Shown one piece after another: positions 1 to 6,098 of a stretch of 6,114 nucleotides of DNA. Every line of letters starts with the position of its first letter. Position 1 is the stretch's first letter. This DNA comes from Bacteroidales bacterium. GTDB taxonomy: Bacteria > Bacteroidota > Bacteroidia > Bacteroidales > JAOZMU01. The position numbers and the translations under genes were made by a program. The DNA is taken from assembly GCA_029934165.1 (NCBI GenBank), contig JAOZMU010000226.1:1-6114 (forward strand), in the 5' to 3' direction. The notes beneath the pieces were generated by a model. It did no database searches. It saw nothing but the letters and a program-made list of their open reading frames with translations, and was not told where the DNA came from.

Positions 1-79
1 CGTTTTATTGTTTCATAATTAATTAATTTATATTTTTTTGTCCAAAGTCTAATATTATAAAATAAAAAACACTGCCACG

Positions 80-492
80 ATGCAAAAGCCAAAAGTGATT
101 GAACATGAAGGCGTTATATCGAATATTACAACACAGAAGATTAGCATCACCATTTTAGCTAAATCTGCTTGCGCACACTTCGATGCCAAAGGCTCTTGCT
201 CTCAACGAAAACAGAAGAAAAACTTCTCGAAGTTGCAAACCCTCACAAAGACTACCAAATTGGACAAAAAGTAAAAGTTGTCATGCAGCAATCGTTAGGT
301 TTTCGTGCCTTGTTTTTGGGCTATGTTTTACCATTCGTAATTCTTGTAGTAGTGCTTTTTATAGCAATGGAAATTACTCAAAACGACCTTTTTTCTGGTT
401 TATTAGGGCTTGCAACTTTAATTCCATACTATTTAATATTGTATCTTATGAAAGATAAATTACAAAAAACCTTTGCATTTAGCCTAAAATAA
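80..492 (+). pseudogene. RseC/MucC-family (SoxR-reducing system) protein, frameshifted
   Basis: The two halves of one small membrane protein lie in different frames. The first half (ATG at 80, open to 274) begins with an IEHEGVIS segment and the motif SACAHFDAKGSCS, typical of RseC-like proteins. The second half, in the -1 frame up to the stop at 490-492, continues with EEKLLEVANP and IGQKVKVV, then two hydrophobic membrane segments (about 310-375 and 385-455) and a short basic tail. Joined near 200-214 they give about 138 residues, the usual family length, so one base appears to be missing there. The family motif C-x2-C-x5-C reads C-x2-F-x5-C here: TTC at 179-181 where TGC would give Cys. 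RseC-like genes commonly stand first in Bacteroidales rnf operons and are linked to the SoxR-reducing Rnf/Rsx system. Family identity is fairly sure. Whether the break is real decay, a sequencing error or programmed frameshifting cannot be decided from this sequence. Confidence 0.72.
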
Positions 493-563
493 ATATGTGC
501 GGAAAGATAATCGACATTAGTTTTATTAACCTGTATATCAACACATTACGTTTTTTAATAAAT

Positions 564-576
564 AGCACAATGTGCT
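564..576. repeat. Short dyad upstream of rnfB
   Basis: AGCACA (564-569) and TGTGCT (571-576) are perfect inverted arms around a single A, in the 120-bp gap between the RseC-like gene and rnfB. The one-base centre suits a protein-binding dyad better than an RNA hairpin. Six-base arms are short enough to arise by chance in a window of this size, so an operator role is only a possibility. Confidence 0.25.
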
Positions 577-612
577 TAATAATCCAAAAAATAAACACTA
601 AACTATTTACTA

Positions 613-1536
613 ATGACAGAATTACAAATAATCATTGCAACAATCGTGAGTGTGAGCGCAATTGGCATTTTAGCTGCATCTATTTTGTATGCTGCCGCTC
701 AGAAGTTTAAGGTCTTTGAAGACCCACGCATCGACGAGGTAGAAGACGCTTTGCCCAGCGCAAATTGTGGCGGTTGTGGGTATCCGGGCTGCCGAAATTA
801 TGCCGAAATGTGTGTCAAAGCCGACACTTTGGACGATTTATATTGCCCCGTGGGTGGTAACGATTTGACAGCCACGATAGCAAAAATCTTAGGAAAAGAT
901 GCCATCGCAAAAGCACCAAAAGTGGCTGTTTTGCGCTGTGCTGGCAGTCCAGAACACCGCGCGAGCATCAATGTTTATGATGGAGCAGAAAATTGCAAAG
1001 TCGCTTCGGCATTGTACAGCGGAAGCACAGGTTGCGAATTTGGCTGCCTTGGTCTTGGCGACTGCGTTGTGGCTTGCGATTTTGATGCAATTGCAATAAA
1101 CAAAGAAACAGGATTGCCAGAAATTATCGACGAAAAATGCACTGGTTGTAATGCCTGCGTAAAAGCATGCCCGAAGTTGATTCTTGAGCTACGTAAAAAA
1201 GCCAAGAAAGACCGTAAAATTTTTGTCAGTTGCATCAATAAAGAAAAAGGTGGAGTTGCAAAAAAGAGTTGTGCTGTCGCTTGTATTGGTTGCAAAAAAT
1301 GTCAAAAGGTGTGTCCATTCGATGCAATTGTGGTAGAAAATTTCCTTGCATACATTGATTATGATAAATGCAAACTGTGCCGCAAATGTGTCGATGTTTG
1401 TCCAACAAATGCTATTGCAGAAATAAACTTTCCGCCCAAAAAGAAAAAGCCAGTAGTGGCAAAAGAGGTGGCAAAACCAAAAGTAGTGGCAAAAAAATCT
1501 GTTGATAAAACAAACCCGACAGACGAAAGTAAGTAG
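613..1536 (+). CDS. rnfB: RnfB, polyferredoxin subunit of the Rnf complex
   Basis: RnfB accepts electrons from reduced ferredoxin and passes them into the Rnf complex; it is anchored in the membrane and faces the cytoplasm. The protein has 307 residues. An N-terminal membrane helix (about 5-28) is followed by the Fe-S domain NCGGCGYPGC (Cys52, 55, 60, with Cys78 as fourth ligand). Then come four more cluster motifs: Cys141/145/151/155 (spacing x3, x5, x3), Cys176/179/182/186, Cys224/227/230/234 and Cys253/256/259/263, the last three in the classic CxxCxxCxxxCP form. With 25 cysteines it is the long polyferredoxin type, not the short proteobacterial type. The C-terminus (276-307) is a Lys/Val/Ala-rich, probably disordered tail. 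The ATG at 613 has an A/T-rich leader and no Shine-Dalgarno, as is common in Bacteroidota, and it places the membrane helix directly at the N-terminus. Identity is clear from the motifs and the neighbours. Confidence 0.96.
   Translation: MTELQIIIATIVSVSAIGILAASILYAAAQKFKVFEDPRIDEVEDALPSANCGGCGYPGCRNYAEMCVKADTLDDLYCPVGGNDLTATIAKILGKDAIAKAPKVAVLRCAGSPEHRASINVYDGAENCKVASALYSGSTGCEFGCLGLGDCVVACDFDAIAINKETGLPEIIDEKCTGCNACVKACPKLILELRKKAKKDRKIFVSCINKEKGGVAKKSCAVACIGCKKCQKVCPFDAIVVENFLAYIDYDKCKLCRKCVDVCPTNAIAEINFPPKKKKPVVAKEVAKPKVVAKKSVDKTNPTDESK
1452..1494 (+). repeat. Short direct repeat in the rnfB tail
   Basis: The 13-mer AGTAGTGGCAAAA occurs at 1452-1464 and again at 1482-1494, with a degenerate copy, GAGGTGGCAAAAC, between them at 1465-1477. 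It encodes VVAK-type units in the Lys-rich tail of RnfB. The tail may have grown by small duplications. The repeat lies within coding sequence and stays in frame. Confidence 0.5.
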
Positions 1537-1676
1537 GCGCGTAAAAATAATCTGCACCCTGCGATTTTTATAGTGAAACAAAGATTTACGATTTAACTGA
1601 AAATCAGCAATATATGATATAAGTTAATTTGTTCTTTGTTATAAGTAAATAAGACAATAAAAATAATTAAAATACT

Positions 1677-1683
1677 GGGAGGT
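1677..1683 (+). promoter_or_regulatory. Strong Shine-Dalgarno for rnfC
   Basis: GGGAGGT ends four bases before the GTG start at 1688, a good fit to the anti-Shine-Dalgarno of 16S rRNA. It decides the start: GTG, not ATG, yields the conserved RnfC beginning with GGVHPPENK at residues 8-16. Most other genes here have only A-rich leaders, so this site stands out. Confidence 0.75.
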
Positions 1684-1687
1684 CAAC

Positions 1688-3019
1688 GTGGCAAAAACAT
1701 TTTCCAAAGGCGGAGTACACCCACCTGAAAACAAACTATCTGCAAACAGCGCGATACAAATTGTGCCGCCAACAAATGTGGTGAGCATTCCTGTTTCGCA
1801 ACACATGGGCGCACCGTCGAGCGTGATAGTGAAAAAAAACGACCAAGTCAAAGTAGGACAGCTCATTGCGCAAAGTGCAGGGTTTGTCTCGGCAAATATT
1901 CACTCATCTGTTTCGGGCGTAGTGCAAAAAATCAATACGATAATTGACACAAGCGGCTACAAACGTAAAGCAGTGATTATCAAAGTTGAAGGCGACGAAT
2001 GGATGGAAAACATCGACCGCAGCGCGCAGATAATTCGCAACTTTACAATGTCGTCCGAAGAAATTATAAAACGCATAAACGAGTTTGGCATTGTCGGGCT
2101 TGGCGGAGCAACATTTCCTTCGCACGTGAAACTTTCAATTCCAAAAGGAAAAGTTGCGAAAGTTCTGGTTATCAACGGAGTAGAGTGTGAGCCGTATCTA
2201 ACTGCCGACCACCGATTGATGCTCGAAAAAGGCGAAGAAATTCTAATCGGAATCGAAATTCAGATGAAAGCCATCAACGTTTCGAGAGCAATAATTGGCA
2301 TAGAAAACAACAAACCAGACGCAATCGCTCATTTAACAAAACTTGCATCTTCCTTCAAAGGAATTGAAATTGTTGGGCTTAAAGTTAAATATCCGCAAGG
2401 TGGCGAAAAGCAGCTCATCAAAGCTGTTATGAATCGCGAAGTGCCTTCGGGTGGCTTACCTATTGATGTTGGGGCAGTTGTGCATAATGTCGGGACAGCT
2501 TTTGCTGTGTACGAAGCCGTGCAAAAAAACAAACCACTTTTTGAGCGCGTAGTTACCGTAACAGGAAAATCGCTTTCAAAACCATCAAACTTTATGGCAC
2601 GTATTGGCGTACCAATCAGCAACTTAATCGAAGCAGCTGGTGGTTTGCCCGAAGACACCGGAAAAGTTATCAGCGGCGGACCAATGATGGGAAAATCGCT
2701 GAATAGCCTCGAAGTGCCGATGGCAAAAGGCGTTTCGGGAGTTTTAATCATGCCCGACAACGAGTCGTCGCGTCGTCGGCAGGCTGCGTGCATTCGCTGC
2801 GCAAAATGCGTATCTGTTTGCCCAATGGGACTCGAACCTTATATTTTGATGACTCTTGCCGAGCGCGAAATGTGGGAACGCGAAGAAAATGAGCGCATTA
2901 TGGATTGTATCGAGTGTGGCTCGTGCAGTTTTGTTTGTCCGTCAAATCGTGCTTTGCTCGATTATATCCGACTTGGCAAGGGAGCTGTTGGCAAAATTAT
3001 GAGAGCCCGCAAAGCATAA
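1688..3019 (+). CDS. rnfC: RnfC, NADH/FMN-binding subunit of the Rnf complex
   Basis: RnfC is the peripheral cytoplasmic subunit where NAD+ is reduced. The protein has 443 residues. It opens with the family signature GGVHPPENK (8-16) and a lipoyl-like barrel (about 30-100). A nucleotide/FMN fold related to complex I NuoF follows, with GLGGATFPSHVK at 137-148, the conserved block ECEPYLTADHRLM (166-178) and PQGGEKQL (236-243). An SLBB-like region lies near 285-325. Two ferredoxin motifs sit near the C-terminus, Cys368/371/374/378 and Cys407/410/413/417, both CxxCxxCxxxCP. It ends soon after the second cluster and lacks the long Ala/Lys-rich extension of the E. coli homologue RsxC. The start is GTG with a strong ribosome binding site. 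The 151-bp gap upstream leaves room for an internal promoter or processing site, but none is convincing. Confidence 0.97.
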   Translation: MAKTFSKGGVHPPENKLSANSAIQIVPPTNVVSIPVSQHMGAPSSVIVKKNDQVKVGQLIAQSAGFVSANIHSSVSGVVQKINTIIDTSGYKRKAVIIKVEGDEWMENIDRSAQIIRNFTMSSEEIIKRINEFGIVGLGGATFPSHVKLSIPKGKVAKVLVINGVECEPYLTADHRLMLEKGEEILIGIEIQMKAINVSRAIIGIENNKPDAIAHLTKLASSFKGIEIVGLKVKYPQGGEKQLIKAVMNREVPSGGLPIDVGAVVHNVGTAFAVYEAVQKNKPLFERVVTVTGKSLSKPSNFMARIGVPISNLIEAAGGLPEDTGKVISGGPMMGKSLNSLEVPMAKGVSGVLIMPDNESSRRRQAACIRCAKCVSVCPMGLEPYILMTLAEREMWEREENERIMDCIECGSCSFVCPSNRALLDYIRLGKGAVGKIMRARKA

Positions 3020-3093
3020 TATAAGCACTTGATAATTAACAACTTGATGTTAAATTTAAGGTCTTAATTTTTAAAAACAAATAAACTCAGATA

Positions 3094-4092
3094 ATGAATA
3101 ATTTAATGAAAATATCTCCTTCGCCGCACAATTATGGCAAGGATTCGGTCAGTTCGTTAATGTACGGTGTTATCGTTGCCATGATTCCGGCAATGCTCGT
3201 GTCGTTCTATTTTTTCGGGCTTGGCGCAATCATCGTAACACTCACGTCGGTTGTCTCGGCGATGGCTTTCGAGTGGTTAATAACTAAGTATTTATTAAAA
3301 AAAGAGCCTTCGCTAATTGATGGTTCTGCAATAATAACAGGTCTTCTGCTTGCCTTCAACGTGCCGAGTAATTTACCGATTTGGATTATCCTGATTGGTT
3401 CTTTGGTCGCAATCGGAATGGGAAAAATGTCGTTTGGTGGGCTCGGAAACAATCCTTTCAATCCCGCATTGGTAGGGCGTGTTTTCTTGCTGATTTCTTT
3501 TCCGGTGCAAATGACAAAATGGCCTCTTCCGGGCAATTTCCCGATGGAATATGCCGACGCAGCAACAGGCGCAACACCGCTTGGCGTGATGAAAGAAGGC
3601 ATAAACAATGGCGAGCCAATGGCAGATATTTTGCAAAACATTCCGTCGCACATGCAAATGTTCTACGGACAAATGGGCGGCTCGCTGGGCGAAGTTGCCG
3701 GACTTGCATTGCTCATCGGGTGTCTTTATATGTTGTTTCGCGGCATCATCACATGGCATATTCCTGTTTCGGTGCTTGGCTCGATAGCTATATTTACTGG
3801 CATTTTGCATTTGGCATCGCCCGAAAAATTTGCAGACCCTTTGTTTCACATCTTGACAGGTGGAGTTTTGCTCGGAGCATTTTTCATGGCAACAGATTAT
3901 GTTACTTCGCCGATGAGCCAAAAAGGACAAATAGTTTTTGGAGTCGGAATTGGTGTGCTGACAGTCGTTATTAGAGTTTTTGGGGCTTATCCTGAGGGAG
4001 TTTCGTTTGCAATTCTGATAATGAACGCTTTCGTACCGCTCATCAATAATTACATAAAACCAAAACGCTTCGGCGAAGTTAAAGTAGCATAA
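3094..4092 (+). CDS. rnfD: RnfD, membrane flavoprotein subunit of the Rnf complex
   Basis: RnfD is an integral membrane subunit of the NqrB/RnfD family. It carries covalent FMN and takes part in coupling electron flow to ion transport. The protein has 332 residues, a usual length, and begins with the typical ISPSPH segment (7-12). About nine or ten hydrophobic segments are visible, among them about 22-45, 46-65, 94-110, 201-218, 222-241, 250-268, 278-296 and 301-319. The block GGLGNNPFNPALVGR (115-129) is conserved in the family. The flavinylation site is DAATGATP (155-162), with Thr161 as the predicted FMN-bearing residue. Two in-frame starts are possible, ATG at 3094 and ATG at 3106; the first is used here, but neither has a Shine-Dalgarno and homologues differ at this end. 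Confidence 0.96.
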   Translation: MNNLMKISPSPHNYGKDSVSSLMYGVIVAMIPAMLVSFYFFGLGAIIVTLTSVVSAMAFEWLITKYLLKKEPSLIDGSAIITGLLLAFNVPSNLPIWIILIGSLVAIGMGKMSFGGLGNNPFNPALVGRVFLLISFPVQMTKWPLPGNFPMEYADAATGATPLGVMKEGINNGEPMADILQNIPSHMQMFYGQMGGSLGEVAGLALLIGCLYMLFRGIITWHIPVSVLGSIAIFTGILHLASPEKFADPLFHILTGGVLLGAFFMATDYVTSPMSQKGQIVFGVGIGVLTVVIRVFGAYPEGVSFAILIMNAFVPLINNYIKPKRFGEVKVA

Positions 4093-4124
4093 ACTATAAT
4101 TTAAAATAACTAAAAACATATAAA

Positions 4125-4709
4125 ATGGCAGCGAAAAAAGAATCTACTTTTATCAATATGTTATTGACGCTATTTATAGTTTCGTTGGTGGCATCGTCGG
4201 CGCTGGCACTTGTTTACAAGGCTACAAAAGTCCCGATAGACAAGGCAAAGCTGAAGAAAAAAGAGGAAGCCATCAAGAAGATTGTGCCTCCGTTTGCAAA
4301 CAAGCCAATTGCCGAAATGTATAAAATTGCTTCAGACCTTGATAGCCTTGAGTGTTATCCGGCAAAAGACGACAAAGGAAACCTTATTGGCGTGGCAATC
4401 AAAACAAATACGATGCTTGGCTTTAGTGGCGAATTTGTTATCATGGTTGGTTTTAAGCCAGATGGAACGATTATCAGTACGTCTGTTCTCGAGCATAAAG
4501 AAACGCCGGGACTTGGCGATAAAATTGAGAAAAAGAAATCGGATTGGAGCAAAAAATTCGAGGGAAAAAATCCGGCAACAAACAAAATTTCAGTTACAAA
4601 AGACGGTGGCGAAATAGACGCAATAACCGCATCGACAATTACATCGCGTGCTTTTTGCGATGCAATTTTGCGTGCGCACCAAGCATATTTGAAGGGAGGT
4701 AAAAAATGA
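4125..4709 (+). CDS. rnfG: RnfG, FMN-binding subunit of the Rnf complex
   Basis: RnfG has one membrane anchor and an FMN-binding domain outside the cytoplasmic membrane; FMN is attached to threonine by the ApbE flavin transferase. The protein has 194 residues. A basic N-terminus precedes a single helix at about 9-30. A Lys-rich linker follows, then the FMN-binding domain with KETPGLGDKIE (125-135), a family hallmark. The flavinylation motif is DAITASTITS (165-174). The usual form is D-x-x-[ST]-G-A-T-x-T, so Ala169 and Ser170 replace the Gly-Ala pair, while the acceptor Thr171 is kept. The gene follows rnfD by 32 bp and overlaps rnfE by four bases (ATGA). No apbE gene lies in this window, so the transferase must be encoded elsewhere. 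Confidence 0.95.
   Translation: MAAKKESTFINMLLTLFIVSLVASSALALVYKATKVPIDKAKLKKKEEAIKKIVPPFANKPIAEMYKIASDLDSLECYPAKDDKGNLIGVAIKTNTMLGFSGEFVIMVGFKPDGTIISTSVLEHKETPGLGDKIEKKKSDWSKKFEGKNPATNKISVTKDGGEIDAITASTITSRAFCDAILRAHQAYLKGGKK
4694..4700 (+). promoter_or_regulatory. Strong Shine-Dalgarno for rnfE, inside the end of rnfG
   Basis: GGGAGGT lies five bases before the rnfE ATG at 4706 and encodes part of the last residues of RnfG. It is identical to the site before rnfC. Together with the ATGA overlap it supports translational coupling of rnfG and rnfE and fixes the rnfE start. Confidence 0.75.
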
Positions 4710-5299
4710 GTAGAGCACAAATTTTTACAAAAGGTTTTATAAAAGAAAACGCCGTATTTAGCTTATTGTTAGGGCTTTGTCCCATGCTTGGCGTAACAAC
4801 AACAGCCATAAACGGCGTTGGCATGGGCTTGGCAACAACGTTTGTTTTGCTGATGTCGAACATCGTTGTTGCAATGATAAAAGACTTCATTCCGGACAAA
4901 GTGCGAATCCCGTCTTTCATCGTCATAATCGCCTCGTTTGTAACCATTGTCGAGCTGACGATGCAAGCATACATGCCGTCGTTGTTTGATGCTTTGGGAT
5001 TGTTTATTCCGCTTATCGTTGTCAACTGCCTGATACTTGGGCGTGCAGAAGCTTTTGCATCTAAAAATTCGTTCATAGATTCGGCTCTGGACGGACTCGG
5101 AATGGGGCTTGGTTTTACGTTTGCTCTTGCCATTCTCGGAGCTATCAGAGAAGTTCTTGGCAGCGGACAATTCTTTGGTTTACAGATATATAACGGCGAC
5201 GGAATGTTAGTTTTTGTACTTGCTCCCGGTGCGTTTATTGCGTTAGGATATTTAATTGCAATTATCAACAGACTGAAAGCTAAAACAGAATCGAAATAA
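4706..5299 (+). CDS. rnfE: RnfE, integral membrane subunit of the Rnf complex
   Basis: RnfE belongs to the NqrD/RnfE family and forms the membrane core of the complex together with RnfA. The protein has 197 residues with about six hydrophobic helices (roughly 14-32, 37-58, 67-89, 96-112, 130-149 and 165-187). The signature GLCPMLGVTT (23-32) contains Cys25, and IPLIVVNCLILGRAEAF (101-117) contains Cys108. In the related Nqr and Rnf complexes the equivalent cysteines of the two core subunits hold an iron-sulfur cluster within the membrane. The GLGFTFALAILGAIRE block (134-149) is also typical. The gene overlaps rnfG by four bases and is followed by rnfA after 18 bp. It could be confused with rnfA by fold, but the N-terminal basic stretch, the NCLILGRAEAF block and the operon position identify it as rnfE. 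Confidence 0.95.
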   Translation: MSRAQIFTKGFIKENAVFSLLLGLCPMLGVTTTAINGVGMGLATTFVLLMSNIVVAMIKDFIPDKVRIPSFIVIIASFVTIVELTMQAYMPSLFDALGLFIPLIVVNCLILGRAEAFASKNSFIDSALDGLGMGLGFTFALAILGAIREVLGSGQFFGLQIYNGDGMLVFVLAPGAFIALGYLIAIINRLKAKTESK

Positions 5300-5317
5300 C
5301 CATAAAATAAATTTGAC

Positions 5318-5893
5318 ATGGAATATATTTTAATAATAATATCAGCAGTTTTTGTCAATAACATTATCTTGGCAAAATTTCTCGGAATTTGCCCGTTTTT
5401 GGGCGTGTCGAACAAAGTTTCTACATCTATCGGAATGACAGGAGCTGTAACCTTTGTTATGGTTATCGCAACAATTGTTACATTCCTGATTCAGAAACAT
5501 GTACTCGATATTTACGAAATTCAATATATGCGGACTATTACGTTTATTCTCGTAATTGCGTCGCTGGTGCAGCTTGTTGAGATTATGCTCAAAAAAGTTA
5601 GCCCGCCTCTGTATCAAGCACTTGGCATTTTTCTTCCGCTCATCACAACCAATTGCGCTGTTCTTGGAGTAGCAATTTTGGCGGCAGACGATGTAAACTT
5701 CGGAATGCTCGAAAGCGTTGTGTTTGCCATCGCAAATGCGATAGGTTTTGGTGTTGCACTCATAACGTTTGCTGGTCTCCGCGAACACCTCGACCTTGTC
5801 GATGTGCCAAAAGGAATGAAAGGCGTGCCGATTGCATTTGTTGTTGCAGGTCTTTTAGCGTTAGCATTTATGGGCTTCGCCGGAATTGCATAA
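5318..5893 (+). CDS. rnfA: RnfA, integral membrane subunit of the Rnf complex
   Basis: RnfA belongs to the NqrE/RnfA family and pairs with RnfE in the membrane core. The protein has 191 residues, the usual length, with six hydrophobic helices (about 4-23, 38-59, 72-90, 100-122, 131-153 and 170-190). The hallmark NNIILAKFLGICPFLGVSNK (14-33) carries Cys25, and PLITTNCAVLGVAI (107-120) carries Cys113. They match Cys25 and Cys108 of RnfE and are the expected ligands of the shared cluster. GLREHLDLVDVPKGMKGVPI (153-172) and the hydrophobic C-terminus are also typical. It is the last gene of the operon, with a terminator beginning seven bases after its stop codon. The leader has no Shine-Dalgarno. 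Confidence 0.97.
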   Translation: MEYILIIISAVFVNNIILAKFLGICPFLGVSNKVSTSIGMTGAVTFVMVIATIVTFLIQKHVLDIYEIQYMRTITFILVIASLVQLVEIMLKKVSPPLYQALGIFLPLITTNCAVLGVAILAADDVNFGMLESVVFAIANAIGFGVALITFAGLREHLDLVDVPKGMKGVPIAFVVAGLLALAFMGFAGIA

Positions 5894-5899
5894 ACCAAC

Positions 5900-5937
5900 A
5901 AAAAAGACAGTCCAATTTTTCGGACTGTCTTTTTTTT
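5900..5937 (+). terminator. Intrinsic terminator of the rnf operon
   Basis: GACAGTCC (5906-5913) pairs perfectly with GGACTGTC (5922-5929) around an eight-base loop. Flanking A and T runs extend the stem to 14 bp, and eight T residues (5930-5937) follow. This is a textbook rho-independent terminator, seven bases after the rnfA stop. The A run before the stem means it could also act on the other strand. Confidence 0.92.
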
Positions 5938-5943
5938 GGGCTA

Positions 5944-5960
5944 CCAACTTTCAAAGTTGG
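5944..5960. repeat. 17-bp palindrome after the operon
   Basis: CCAACTTT (5944-5951) and AAAGTTGG (5953-5960) are perfect inverted arms around a single C. The hexamer TTGGGC flanks it as a direct repeat (5936-5941 and 5957-5962). It lies just beyond the operon terminator in non-coding DNA. From memory, similar ACTTT-AAAGT palindromes recur between genes in some Bacteroidota, so this may be one copy of a dispersed REP-like element. Only one copy is visible here. Confidence 0.5.
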
Positions 5961-6069
5961 GCAATTTGAATCACATGAGGATTATAAGAAAACACGAAAA
6001 AAGGACTTATATGTTTTTACTTTTTAAAAACGCAAATAAAATTCACGTTTTTGTTTTGGTAAAAAATAA

Positions 6070-6098
6070 CTGTATCTCTTTATTGATAAGGGATACAG
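6070..6098 (-). terminator. Second terminator-like hairpin, probably for a convergent gene
   Basis: CTGTATCTCTT (6070-6080) pairs with AAGGGATACAG (6088-6098) over 11 bp with one G-T pair and a seven-base loop. Read on the - strand the stem is followed by TTATTTTTT, a good T tract; on the + strand it is followed by the weaker CTTTATTTTG. Since the rnf operon already has its own terminator, this one more likely ends a - strand gene lying beyond position 6114. It may work both ways. Confidence 0.6.

Noticed and set aside
1..79. Possible promoter ahead of the RseC-like gene
   Set aside because: The stretch is very AT-rich with TTTG at 37-40 and TATAAA at 56-61, but no TAnnTTTG box lies at the right distance from a TTTG, and the E. 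coli-like pair is only 12 bp apart. The operon promoter may be here or to the left, but it cannot be called.
217..223. G AAA AAC as a programmed -1 frameshift site in the RseC-like gene
   Set aside because: The direction fits, but the P-site codon would slip from AAA to GAA with a first-position mismatch, the A run is only five bases, and no stimulatory hairpin or upstream Shine-Dalgarno is evident. A lost base explains the data more simply.
495..710. 71-codon + strand ORF between the RseC-like gene and rnfB
   Set aside because: It runs through non-coding AT-rich DNA into the start of rnfB in another frame and has no recognisable motif.
3036..3053. TTAACA/TGTTAA hairpin between rnfC and rnfD
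   Set aside because: The six-base stem is almost all A/T with a six-base loop and no T tract after it, too weak for a terminator and expected by chance in AT-rich DNA.
3373..4119. Long - strand ORF opposite rnfD
   Set aside because: Its sequence is rich in Cys, His, Asn and Arg without domain features, and it lies wholly opposite a clear rnfD. It is a shadow of the coding strand's codon use.
4639..5415. 258-codon - strand ORF opposite rnfG, rnfE and rnfA
   Set aside because: It spans three well-supported genes on the other strand and has no family signature.
6026..6052. AAAAACG/CGTTTTT inverted repeat downstream of the operon
   Set aside because: The arms are mostly homopolymer A and T in low-complexity DNA with a 13-base loop, so no function can be argued.
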